From an uncultured Gemella sp. (GTDB lineage Bacteria > Bacillota > Bacilli > Staphylococcales > Gemellaceae), in assembly GCF_900766305.1 (NCBI RefSeq), contig NZ_CAAFUZ010000030.1, positions 1 to 6,956 on the forward strand: a stretch of DNA of 6,956 nucleotides, read 5' to 3'. The notes under the pieces are model-generated. The model made no database searches. It was given only the letters and a program-made list of their open reading frames with translations, and was not told the DNA's origin. The position numbers and the translations under genes were made by a program. Below are positions 1 to 6,739 of the stretch, one piece after another (the first letter of the stretch is position 1; each line of letters opens with the position of its first letter).

Positions 1-89
1 TTAATTATATTGGATATTTGTCTTTTTGCATATAAAAATTGAAATCCGGGGCTGGAATTTTTCCATGCCCCGGATTTAGTATACAACCT
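1..89 (-). repeat. Left copy of an 89-bp inverted repeat flanking the window
   Basis: This stretch is the reverse complement of 6858-6946, ungapped, differing only at positions 29 and 30 (C,A here; T,G equivalent in the other copy). It contains the GC-rich hairpin at 42-77, about 41 bp of AT-rich sequence on one side and 12 bp on the other. Homology stops at 89/90, just after a shared AACCT. The other boundary is unknown because this copy starts at base 1. There is no open reading frame of note inside. Such conservation outside the stem means the two copies share a recent common origin and are not merely similar terminators. The minus label gives orientation relative to the right-hand copy. 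Confidence 0.95.
34..77 (-). terminator. Hairpin of the left repeat, possible back-up terminator
   Basis: An 11-bp stem (42-52 with 67-77, containing the CCGGGGC block) is followed, after one bulged base at 66, by a 5-bp inner stem (53-57 with 61-65) and a 3-base loop. Read on the minus strand, the stem is followed by TTTCAATTTTT (complement of 34-44), so it could act as a rho-independent terminator for read-through from the oatA-like gene. In the other direction only a short T-run follows. Termination is inferred; the hairpin itself is directly visible. Confidence 0.6.
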
Positions 90-99
90 ATAATAAATG

Positions 100-126
100 C
101 GAGACTGGATTTTTTTCCATGCCTCG
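100..126 (-). other. Second, diverged hairpin related to the repeat core
   Basis: CGAG (100-103) pairs with CTCG (123-126, via C123), and CTGGA (105-109) pairs with TCCA plus G121 (116-119, 121), with one mismatch and one bulge around a T-rich loop. The inner part, CTGGA, T-run, CCATGCC, is shared with the core of the 89-bp repeat hairpin, including a bulged T at the same place. The outer stem differs but stays paired, which suggests a degenerate member of the same hairpin family. It sits between the operon terminator and the left repeat. No T-tract follows it, so a terminator role is doubtful. Confidence 0.5.
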
Positions 127-142
127 AACGTGACAAAGATTC

Positions 143-183
143 AAAATAAAGAACTAAATAGCTTTTCCCTGCTACTTAGTTCT
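143..183 (-). terminator. Intrinsic terminator of the acpS-alr-tex-oatA operon
   Basis: On the minus strand AGAACTAA (183-176) pairs with TTAGTTCT (157-150). After one mismatch, TAGC pairs with GCTA (174-171 with 162-159) around an 8-base loop. TTTATTTT (150-143) follows directly. It begins 14 bp after the stop codon of the oatA-like gene, as expected for the end of the four-gene transcript. Confidence 0.85.
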
Positions 184-197
184 CTATATTATTATTA

Positions 198-2057
198 TTA
201 ATTTGACTTAATTTCCACTGGGCGTTTTAAGTTTTTCTCTATTAATGTTACCATTTCAGCTATACCAGCTTGATTTAAGTGAACTCTATCTGGCTCAAAT
301 AAATCTTTAGTGCTATTTGCCACTGAATACCAGTCAATAATTTTTACATTTGAATGTTTTTCTTGAGTTTCTTTTAGCGCTGCATTTACTGTTTTTTCCC
401 AAGCTCTTGGTACTTTAATATTTACGAAGTAAATATCAGCTTTATCAAACTCTTTTACTAATTCTTCAATTTGACTTTCTGTAAAAGGTCCATTAGTTCC
501 TAATTGGAAGATTATTGCTGAATTTTCATTATTGTATTTAGAATAGCTCTTCGCCTCTTCTACTGCTACATATAATTGACGACCAATTTTACCATCAATT
601 ACGGCTCCTGGGTATAGTTCTTGGAATTTTTCTCCAATGTCTACTGTTAATGAATCACCCATCACTAGTACCGAACTATATTTCTTATCAGAATTATTTT
701 TATCTTCTTTATTATCTTTGTTATCTTTGTTAGAATCGCTAGATTTTTCTTGGTTATTATCTTTATTGTTTCCATTATTTACAAACTGAGTTTCTTTATT
801 AGTTTCCATTTCTTTTACAAAAGCTGTAGAAATAAATGGAACACTTTTTCCGAAAATACCCATTAAGAATAATATTGAAACTAGACCGACAACACCTGCA
901 TAGACTTTTCTAGATTTTCTAGGACGTTTTTTCAGTTTTTTAAATATAACATTTATATAGTTTTTAAATCCTAATTTTCTAATTGGAGTTTCTACAAACA
1001 CATAACTAGCTGTAGCTAAAACAAATGTTAGAATTACTCGTAATATTACAAAGATAATATTTGGATTTCCTATTTCTGATACCGGCGTTGTTAATACTAG
1101 TATCGGAAAGTGCCATAGGTATAAACTATATGAAATTTTCCCAATAAACACAATAGGTTTAAATGATAATAATTTCGACATTAATGTATGTTGTTTGCCA
1201 CTACTAATAATGACAATTAACCCTAATATAGCTACAAGAAGGAATCCTCCTCTATATAACCATGTATTATATTCAGATGTGTAAATCATAACTGTAATTA
1301 AAGTAGCGATAGACACTAGTGATACTACACTATAAATCATATTTTGTTGAGGTGTTACCTTAGAATGTAATCTTTCCATAGGATATAATATTGCACCCAC
1401 AACCCCTACAAGAAGAGAAAATGCTCTCGTATCTGTACCGAAATAAATTCTGCTAATATTGTTTATATCAAATAAAAGAATATACGCTATTAATGATACT
1501 AATATTAATCCTAGAACAACATATAAAAAGTTCTTATTTAATTTATACGTTCCATCTTTTGATTTTTTCTTTCCATTGACTAATAAGAATAGCAACGGAA
1601 AAATCATATAAAATTGCTCTTCTATTGCTAAAGACCAAAGATGTTTGAAGGGACTTTGCGCACCGAAGCTATCAAAATAATCTAGTTTATGAAAAATATA
1701 CCACCAGTTACTAGAATATATATAACCAAATATAGCATCAAGGTGACTCTTACGAAGAAGTACTTCATTGAAAAGTACCATTACTACTAATCCAACTGTT
1801 ATCATAAAGTAAACAGCTGGTAACAGACGTCTAGCCCTTCTTATATAGAAGTTATATAAATTTACAGTTCCTGTTTTTCTGAATTCTTTTATAATTAATG
1901 AACTAATTAAATATCCTGATAAAACAAAAAATAGATCAACCCCTAAAAATCCACCCGGTAGGTAATTTACATCAACGTGATAAATAATAACGGCTAATAC
2001 AGCCAATGCCCTCAAGCTATCTATACTTGGAAGGTATTTTGATTTATTATTACTCAT
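198..2057 (-). CDS. oatA: OatA-like peptidoglycan O-acetyltransferase (acyltransferase-3 plus SGNH domain)
   Basis: This 619-residue membrane protein probably transfers acetyl groups across the membrane to muramic acid in peptidoglycan, a change that gives lysozyme resistance. Residues ~10-360 form an acyltransferase-3 (PF01757-type) domain with about ten membrane segments. His27 in IIYHVD, FFVLSGYLI (43-51) and W-S-L-A-I-E-E-Q-F (141-149) are typical. A last membrane helix lies at ~386-403. An Asn/Lys/Asp-rich linker (~419-459) leads to an extracellular SGNH-type esterase domain: GDS with Ser469, LGTNG (519-523), and D590-R-V-H593 completing a Ser-Asp-His triad. The length matches full OatA proteins. 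The start is set by AGGAGGT eleven bases after the tex stop. It is the last gene of the operon, and alr upstream also serves the wall. The two-domain layout is certain. Peptidoglycan as the acceptor is inferred; related proteins acetylate other surface glycans. Confidence 0.85.
   Translation of the reverse strand: MSNNKSKYLPSIDSLRALAVLAVIIYHVDVNYLPGGFLGVDLFFVLSGYLISSLIIKEFRKTGTVNLYNFYIRRARRLLPAVYFMITVGLVVMVLFNEVLLRKSHLDAIFGYIYSSNWWYIFHKLDYFDSFGAQSPFKHLWSLAIEEQFYMIFPLLFLLVNGKKKSKDGTYKLNKNFLYVVLGLILVSLIAYILLFDINNISRIYFGTDTRAFSLLVGVVGAILYPMERLHSKVTPQQNMIYSVVSLVSIATLITVMIYTSEYNTWLYRGGFLLVAILGLIVIISSGKQHTLMSKLLSFKPIVFIGKISYSLYLWHFPILVLTTPVSEIGNPNIIFVILRVILTFVLATASYVFVETPIRKLGFKNYINVIFKKLKKRPRKSRKVYAGVVGLVSILFLMGIFGKSVPFISTAFVKEMETNKETQFVNNGNNKDNNQEKSSDSNKDNKDNKEDKNNSDKKYSSVLVMGDSLTVDIGEKFQELYPGAVIDGKIGRQLYVAVEEAKSYSKYNNENSAIIFQLGTNGPFTESQIEELVKEFDKADIYFVNIKVPRAWEKTVNAALKETQEKHSNVKIIDWYSVANSTKDLFEPDRVHLNQAGIAEMVTLIEKNLKRPVEIKSN
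712..732 (-). repeat. 9-bp tandem repeat in the linker of the oatA-like gene
   Basis: TTATCTTTG occurs twice in tandem (712-720, 721-729) and a partial third unit (TTA) follows. On the coding strand this encodes Asp-Asn-Lys repeats in the low-complexity linker between the membrane and esterase domains. The unit is three codons, so slippage would lengthen or shorten the linker without breaking the frame. Confidence 0.8.
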
Positions 2058-2061
2058 TTTT

Positions 2062-2068
2062 ACCTCCT
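2062..2068 (-). promoter_or_regulatory. Ribosome binding site of the oatA-like gene
   Basis: AGGAGGT on the minus strand lies immediately after the tex stop codon (2069-2071) and four bases before the ATG at 2055-2057. The near-perfect site fixes the start codon. It suggests that oatA is translated at a good rate in its own right within the shared mRNA. Confidence 0.85.
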
Positions 2069-4237
2069 TTAATCTTTAAACATTGCTAGTGCAACTCGTC
2101 CTCGTTCTTTGTCTATGTCTATTACATAAACATCTACGATCTGACCTACACTAAGAACATCAAGTGGGTTTTTTATATAATTTTTACTAATTTTTGAAAT
2201 ATGTACCATCGCATCTTGTTTTAAACCGATATCGATAAATGCTCCAAACTGTGTAATATTTCTAACAGTACCTGCTAATTTCACACCTACTTGAAGATCA
2301 TCGATAGTTAGAATATCAGATTTTAACAACGGCTTAGCGAATGATTCACGTTCATCTCGTAGCGGTTGTTTTAAATCTTTAATTATATCTTCTAAAGTTT
2401 CAAGTCCAACACCAATTTTTTCTGCTAGAACTTTTTTATCTACACTATCAACTGTCGTTGCAAACTCTTCTGTTCCTACTTCTTTAGTTGATAGTTTCAG
2501 TTCTTTTAGTAAATTCTCTGCTGCTTTATAACTTTCTGGGTGAATACCTGTAGCATCAAAAATATTTTTACTATCTGGAATTCTAAAGAATCCTACACAT
2601 TGTTCGAATGTTTTTTTACCAAGTCTTGGTACTTTGGCTATTTCTTTAATTGTTTCTATTTTTCCATTTTCTTGACGGTATGCTACGATATTTTTAGCGA
2701 TTTGTTTATTAACACCTGAAACATATGATAATAGTGAAACAGATGCGGTATTAACATTTACCCCTACTTTATTAACCGCAGTCTCCACCACGAAAGTAAG
2801 CTCTTTTTCTAAAAACTTAGGAGTAATATCGTGTTGGTATTGTCCTACACCGATTGATTTAGGATCAATTTTTACAAGTTCACTTAATGGATCCTGAATA
2901 CGACGTGCTATAGATACAGCGCTTCTTTCTTCTACATTAAAGTCTGGGAATTCTTCACGAGCTACTTCACTAGCTGAGTACACACTCGCCCCCGCTTCAT
3001 TTACAATAACATAGTCAATTTTTAATCCCGCTTCTTTTAAGTTATCTACTACAAACTTCTCAGTTTCACGAGATGCAGTACCATTACCAATCGCTATTAA
3101 ATTAATATTATGTTTATTAATAAATTTAATTAAATCTTTTTTAGATTTTTCTTGCTTATCTGCTGAAGCTGGTTTATGCGGGTAGATAACCATTTTATCT
3201 ATAAAATTACCATATTCATCAACAATTGCCATCTTACAACCTGTTCTAAATGCAGGGTCAATCCCTAAGACTTTTTTGTTTTTAAGAGGACTTTGCATTA
3301 AAAGTTGTTTTAAGTTTTCTGAGAAAATGACAACAGAGTCTTCCTCAGCTTTTTTAGTTAAATCACTACGAATTTCTCTTTCAATTGATGGATAAATTAA
3401 TCTCTTCATACTGTCAGCTATACATTCTAGTAGCAAATTGCTAATAGCAGTCTGACGATTTTTTGTTAGACCACGTAGTATGTAATTATGTAATCTATCT
3501 TTATCATTTTCGATACTTACACGAATTATACCTTCTTTTTCTGCTCTATTTAATGCAAGAATTCTATGAGATGCAATTTTTGAAATTTGTTCTCCAAACT
3601 CATAGTAGTTTTTATAAGTAGAATTTTCGTCTTTTTCTTCTCCACCTTTTTTAAGTACTGAAGTAATTTGACCGAATTTTCTTGTGTTTTCTAGTACATA
3701 TTCACGATATTTTGCACTATCAGAAATATTTTCTGCAATAATATCTAATGCATAGTTTATTGCTTCTTCTACTGTATTAACCTCTTTTTCAGCATTTATA
3801 TACTTAGCAGCTTCTTTATTCAAATCTTCTAAAGATTTTGGAAGTTTCATAATATAATTAGCTAGTTTCTCTAATCCTTTTTCTTTAGCTATCGTAGCCT
3901 TAGTACGTTTTTTCTCTTTAAAAGGACGATATAAATCTTCAACCCTTTGTAATTTTTCTTGAGCTAAAATATCTTTTTTTAGTTCATCAGTAAGTAGACC
4001 TTTTTCTGAAATTAATCTAATTACTTCTTCTTTTCTTTCTTCAAGTGATTTTAAATAATTAAATTCATCTTGAATTTGTTTAATAGCAACTTCATCTAGA
4101 GAATTTGTTAATTCTTTTCTATACCTTGCGATAAATGCAATTGTATTTCCTTCTTCTAGTAAGTTTAATACATTTACTATATACTTATCTTGTATTTTTA
4201 ACTTAGTTGCTAAGTTTTTTGTAATTTTCTCGTACAT
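2069..4237 (-). CDS. tex: Tex family S1 RNA-binding protein (YqgF-like fold, HhH, S1)
   Basis: Tex is a cytoplasmic nucleic-acid-binding protein related to eukaryotic Spt6 and tied to transcription and RNA handling. This 722-residue protein is full length for the family. The N-terminal region carries the conserved IARYRKELT motif (~36-44). A YqgF/RNase H-like core contains VLGIDPAFRTGCK (323-335), AIGNGTASRETE (382-393) and DPLSELVKIDP (449-459). A helix-hairpin-helix region follows at ~493-525, and a C-terminal S1 domain at ~650-721 includes ITQFGAFIDIG. The open frame extends 14 codons upstream to an ATG at 4279, but those codons overlap alr. MYEKITKNLA at 4237 matches the usual Tex N-terminus and has GGAG at the right distance, so I take that start. 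The gene begins one base after the alr stop and is probably translationally coupled to it. Confidence 0.95.
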   Translation of the reverse strand: MYEKITKNLATKLKIQDKYIVNVLNLLEEGNTIAFIARYRKELTNSLDEVAIKQIQDEFNYLKSLEERKEEVIRLISEKGLLTDELKKDILAQEKLQRVEDLYRPFKEKKRTKATIAKEKGLEKLANYIMKLPKSLEDLNKEAAKYINAEKEVNTVEEAINYALDIIAENISDSAKYREYVLENTRKFGQITSVLKKGGEEKDENSTYKNYYEFGEQISKIASHRILALNRAEKEGIIRVSIENDKDRLHNYILRGLTKNRQTAISNLLLECIADSMKRLIYPSIEREIRSDLTKKAEEDSVVIFSENLKQLLMQSPLKNKKVLGIDPAFRTGCKMAIVDEYGNFIDKMVIYPHKPASADKQEKSKKDLIKFINKHNINLIAIGNGTASRETEKFVVDNLKEAGLKIDYVIVNEAGASVYSASEVAREEFPDFNVEERSAVSIARRIQDPLSELVKIDPKSIGVGQYQHDITPKFLEKELTFVVETAVNKVGVNVNTASVSLLSYVSGVNKQIAKNIVAYRQENGKIETIKEIAKVPRLGKKTFEQCVGFFRIPDSKNIFDATGIHPESYKAAENLLKELKLSTKEVGTEEFATTVDSVDKKVLAEKIGVGLETLEDIIKDLKQPLRDERESFAKPLLKSDILTIDDLQVGVKLAGTVRNITQFGAFIDIGLKQDAMVHISKISKNYIKNPLDVLSVGQIVDVYVIDIDKERGRVALAMFKD

Positions 4238-4238
4238 A

Positions 4239-5366
4239 CTATAACTCCATTTTATTTTTGTAATAAACTCTTGGAACACGTTTATTTATACAACAGAATA
4301 TTTCATAACTTATTGTATCTTGGAATGTAGCAAAATCATCGACTGATATTTTTTGGCTATTATTCTCTCCAAAAAATAGAACGTCGTCTCCTACTTTTAT
4401 ATTTTCACTACAACGCACCATAAGTTGATCCATACAAACACGTCCTACTATCTCACAGTCTTCTGACCCTACTTTAATCTTGAACCCTTGAGCACGCCTT
4501 AGAATACCGTCAGCATAACCGATAGGAACTGTTGCAATATATTCATCTTGTTTAGCTTCATAACTAACACCATACCCTAGTTTTTCACCTTTTAAAAATT
4601 TCTTAACATGCGTTATCTTACTCACTAACGAAACTACTGGATCTAATTTAATTTTGTCTAATTTTTCAATGTTTTCACTAGGATAGCATCCATAAAGTGA
4701 AATCCCTAATCTAGTCATATTATACTGATCTTTTCTATCACTATATTTTACTGTACTAGCTGAATTTCCAATATGAATGTATTTTGGTTTATTGGTAAAT
4801 AGCTTTATTCTTTCATCGAAGTTTTTAGTTTGATAATCATCATAATTATTATCACTACCATCAGCATTAGAATAATGTGAGAAGATACCTTCGAAATCAA
4901 TTTTTTCAGATGAAAGTAGCTTATCGATTTCAACTAATTCTTCTTTATCTGAAGTACCAATTCGTCCCATTCCCGTTTCAATCTTAACATGAATTTTTAA
5001 TTTTCCTTCGATACTCTCCATCTCTTCTAAACATTCTTCTAACCATACTTTAGATGGACATGTTAATGATATATTGTTTTCAACAGCATATTTTACATTT
5101 TGGGGATTTGTTACTCCTAATACAAGCACCATACTATCAAAAACTACATCTTTTAATTCCAATGCTTCTTCTAATGTAGCAGTGGCAAAATGTCTAACAC
5201 CATTTTTATAAAGATGATCTGCGATTACTCTTGCACCTAACCCATAAGAATCGGCTTTTACTATTGCTATACCAGTTTTTTTATTATTAAGCGCTGTTAG
5301 CTTATTATAATTATTAAGTAACGCATCTAAGTCTACTCTTAATTCTGTTGGCCTATCATTAATCAT
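4239..5366 (-). CDS. alr: Alanine racemase, PLP-dependent
   Basis: Alr interconverts L- and D-alanine in the cytoplasm and supplies D-Ala for peptidoglycan and teichoic acid esters. The 375-residue protein has the standard two-domain build: a PLP barrel (~1-235) and a C-terminal beta domain. The PLP lysine is Lys37 in AIVKADSYGLGA, and the catalytic tyrosine is probably Tyr265 in KLGYGVSYEA. TRLGISLYG (218-226), VPIGYADG (280-287) and GRVCMDQLMV (308-317) are further family signatures, so it should be active. The ATG overlaps the acpS stop by 8 bp. A G-rich site (AAGGGGGA, 5375-5382) precedes it. The last codons (Met-Glu-Leu-stop) contain the GGAG that serves tex, so this gene's 3' end doubles as the tex ribosome site. 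The acpS-alr pair is classical in Bacillales. Confidence 0.97.
   Translation of the reverse strand: MINDRPTELRVDLDALLNNYNKLTALNNKKTGIAIVKADSYGLGARVIADHLYKNGVRHFATATLEEALELKDVVFDSMVLVLGVTNPQNVKYAVENNISLTCPSKVWLEECLEEMESIEGKLKIHVKIETGMGRIGTSDKEELVEIDKLLSSEKIDFEGIFSHYSNADGSDNNYDDYQTKNFDERIKLFTNKPKYIHIGNSASTVKYSDRKDQYNMTRLGISLYGCYPSENIEKLDKIKLDPVVSLVSKITHVKKFLKGEKLGYGVSYEAKQDEYIATVPIGYADGILRRAQGFKIKVGSEDCEIVGRVCMDQLMVRCSENIKVGDDVLFFGENNSQKISVDDFATFQDTISYEIFCCINKRVPRVYYKNKMEL
4245..4248 (-). promoter_or_regulatory. Ribosome binding site of tex, inside the end of alr
   Basis: GGAG on the minus strand sits within the final sense codons of alr, seven bases before the ATG at 4235-4237. It supports the short Tex start over the ATG at 4279, and means ribosomes finishing alr are placed to begin tex. 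Confidence 0.75.
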
Positions 5367-5724
5367 TAATCTTGTCCCCCTTCTCTAAAATAACAAATGC
5401 CACAACCGTTGAATCAGTATGGCTTATCGTTAAATGTGTAATAAAGTCTTTGTATTCAATATAAGGTTTCCCTCTATCATCTTTTTTTACTTCTACATCA
5501 TGAAAAGAAAAATCTTTAGAAATCCCGACTCCTAAAGCTTTTGAAGTAGCCTCCTTTACAGCAAAACGCCCAGCCAAAAACTCCATTTTTCTTCTATGAT
5601 TTGTTATTTTATAAAATTCATTTAATTCATTTTCTGTATATAATTTTTCAAGTCGTTTTTTATCATCGACATATTTTTCAAAGCGATGAATATCGACGAT
5701 ATCACAACCGATTCCGTAAATCAT
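5359..5724 (-). CDS. acpS: Holo-[acyl-carrier-protein] synthase
   Basis: AcpS transfers 4'-phosphopantetheine from coenzyme A to a serine of apo-ACP, which activates ACP for fatty acid synthesis in the cytoplasm. At 121 residues it has the normal size of the short, trimeric AcpS type. The Mg2+/CoA-binding Asp8 lies in GIGCDIVDI. The second signature, F-L-A-G-R-F-A-V-K-E-A-T-S-K (49-62), supplies Glu58 and Lys62, and SHTDSTVVAFV near the C-terminus is typical. It starts with MIYGIG at the position usual for the family, after a moderate site (GAGG). It is the first gene of the operon, with a promoter about 32 bp upstream of its start codon. Its last 8 bp overlap alr. Confidence 0.97.
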   Translation of the reverse strand: MIYGIGCDIVDIHRFEKYVDDKKRLEKLYTENELNEFYKITNHRRKMEFLAGRFAVKEATSKALGVGISKDFSFHDVEVKKDDRGKPYIEYKDFITHLTISHTDSTVVAFVILEKGDKIND

Positions 5725-5755
5725 TTTTTACCTCTTCATTATATAGTCTTACAAT

Positions 5756-5783
5756 ATTATATCACTAATATAGATATTATGAA
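5756..5783 (-). promoter_or_regulatory. Probable promoter of the acpS-alr-tex-oatA operon
   Basis: On the minus strand TGATATAAT (5764-5756) is a perfect -10 with the TG extension. TTCATA (5783-5778) matches the -35 consensus at four of six bases with a 16-bp spacer. Transcription would start near 5749, leaving a leader of about 25 bases before acpS. A second TATAAT (5743-5738) has no matching -35 and lies too close to the start codon. Confidence 0.65.
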
Positions 5784-5787
5784 AGAA

Positions 5788-5809
5788 ATATTAGCTTGAT
5801 ATTCAGCTT
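5788..5809. repeat. Two 10-11-bp direct repeats upstream of the operon -35
   Basis: ATATTAGCTT (5788-5797) and ATATTCAGCTT (5799-5809) begin 11 bp apart, about one helical turn, and end right before the -35 hexamer. The second copy has one inserted base. The position would suit an activator, but the sequence is AT-rich and chance is a real possibility. Confidence 0.3.
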
Positions 5810-5837
5810 TATTATTTACATAAGTTCAGTGCTCTGC

Positions 5838-5851
5838 TGAAACACGTTTCA
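5838..5851. promoter_or_regulatory. Perfect 6+6 palindrome, possible operator
   Basis: TGAAAC and GTTTCA are exact inverted half-sites separated by two bases. The arms resemble those of a CcpA cre box, but the central CG of a cre site is absent (the centre here is AC). It lies about 55 bp upstream of the acpS -35 and about 62 bp beyond the metallopeptidase terminator. A regulator cannot be named from the sequence. Confidence 0.3.
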
Positions 5852-5907
5852 CTTTAATTGAATTGAAAGTTTAATTTATATCTTGTAAAATATTGCATCT
5901 TTTTAAC

Positions 5908-5939
5908 AAAAAAAGATTGCCAATTTTCATTGACAATCT
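5908..5939 (-). terminator. Intrinsic terminator of the metallopeptidase gene
   Basis: On the minus strand AGATTGTCAA (5939-5930) pairs fully with TTGGCAATCT (5923-5914), including one G-T pair, around a 6-base loop. A run of seven T (5914-5908) follows. It begins eight bases after the stop codon, so this gene is transcribed separately from the acpS operon. Confidence 0.92.
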
Positions 5940-5947
5940 AATATTTA

Positions 5948-6673
5948 TTAATCTCTATTATTACTGTTTAGTAATATGAAGACGAATCTTAACATCTCCA
6001 TTAAAGCTACAACTGCTGCTGCAACATAAGTTAAAGCTGCTGCTGTTAAAACTTTACGACAATGTCTGTGTTCTTGATCGTCTACAATGTTTAAGTCAAC
6101 CACTTGTTCTAATGCTCGTTTTGAAGCATCAAACTCAACTGGTAATGTTACTACTTGGAATAGTACTGCAAATAGCATGAATCCTACTCCAACCCAAGCA
6201 ACTGTATAACCAAATTGACCAATTAATCCTGTTAATAAGAATCCTACCATAATAAGAATTGTTGATAAGTTTCCTCCAAGATTAGCTAATGGTACTAATG
6301 AGTGTCTCCATCTCATCGGTTTATAGTCTGCTACTTTATCTTGAATAACGTGACCAATTTCGTGGGCTGCAATCGCAACTGATGCAACTGTCGGTTGATC
6401 ATGAACTATGGGTGAAAGTACTACAATATTATTAGTTGGATCGTAGTGGTCTGATAACTCAACCTCACCTCTTACTACTTTAACACCTGTTATTCCATTT
6501 GCTTGCATTATAATTTCTGCAACTTCTTTTCCAGTTAATCCTGATTTTGTTCTTACTTTTTTATATCTTTCGTATGTTCTTTTTACTTTAAATTGAGCCC
6601 ATAAAGGAATCAGCATAATTAGTAAAAAGTAAAGTATATAACTTCCTGACATTCCATAATATCCTAATGGCAT
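5948..6673 (-). CDS. Membrane zinc metallopeptidase, YugP family (PF04298)
   Basis: This 241-residue protein is a predicted membrane-embedded neutral zinc metallopeptidase related to B. subtilis YugP. The zinc motif HEIGH (104-108) gives two His ligands and the catalytic Glu. LPVEFDASKRAL (177-188) probably holds the third ligand, Glu180. D-H-Y-D-P-T followed by V-V-L-S-P (75-88) is typical of the family. Membrane segments lie at ~12-26, ~128-148, ~157-177 and ~209-234, so the active site lies next to the membrane as in other integral-membrane proteases. The length is normal and all key residues are present. The start is fixed by AGGAGGT seven bases upstream. Its own promoter and terminator mark it as monocistronic. 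The physiological substrate of the family is not established to my knowledge, and the context gives no clue. Confidence 0.9.
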   Translation of the reverse strand: MPLGYYGMSGSYILYFLLIMLIPLWAQFKVKRTYERYKKVRTKSGLTGKEVAEIIMQANGITGVKVVRGEVELSDHYDPTNNIVVLSPIVHDQPTVASVAIAAHEIGHVIQDKVADYKPMRWRHSLVPLANLGGNLSTILIMVGFLLTGLIGQFGYTVAWVGVGFMLFAVLFQVVTLPVEFDASKRALEQVVDLNIVDDQEHRHCRKVLTAAALTYVAAAVVALMEMLRFVFILLNSNNRD

Positions 6674-6680
6674 ATAGATT

Positions 6681-6687
6681 ACCTCCT
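6681..6687 (-). promoter_or_regulatory. Ribosome binding site of the metallopeptidase gene
   Basis: AGGAGGT on the minus strand lies seven bases before the ATG at 6671-6673, which is ideal spacing. It decides the start codon. Confidence 0.9.
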
Positions 6688-6710
6688 AATTAGTAAAGTA
6701 TATAAGAAGA

Positions 6711-6739
6711 ATTATACCACGTTCTAAAATTATTTGCTA
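6711..6739 (-). promoter_or_regulatory. Probable promoter of the metallopeptidase gene
   Basis: On the minus strand TGGTATAAT (6719-6711) is a perfect extended -10. The best -35 at 17-bp spacing is the weak TAGCAA (6739-6734), so the TG extension probably compensates. Transcription would start near 6704, giving a leader of about 30 bases. Confidence 0.7.

Noticed and set aside
10..36. Promoter inside the repeat (TTGGAT and TATAAA)
   Set aside because: The spacer would be only 15 bp and both elements are common in AT-rich DNA; not enough to claim outward transcription from the repeat.
4238..4279. N-terminal extension of Tex from the ATG at 4279
   Set aside because: It overlaps alr, is not Tex-like, and the ATG at 4237 has the better ribosome site.
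5738..5743. Second TATAAT directly upstream of acpS
   Set aside because: It has no -35 match at 16-18 bp and sits only 13 bp from the start codon, leaving little or no room for a leader with the ribosome site.
5838..5851. CcpA cre box
   Set aside because: The arms fit but the conserved central CG is missing; kept only as an unnamed palindrome.
5851..5870. Hairpin formed by ACTTT and AAAGT arms
   Set aside because: It is AT-only apart from one G-C pair, has a mismatch after five pairs and no T-tract; too weak to call.
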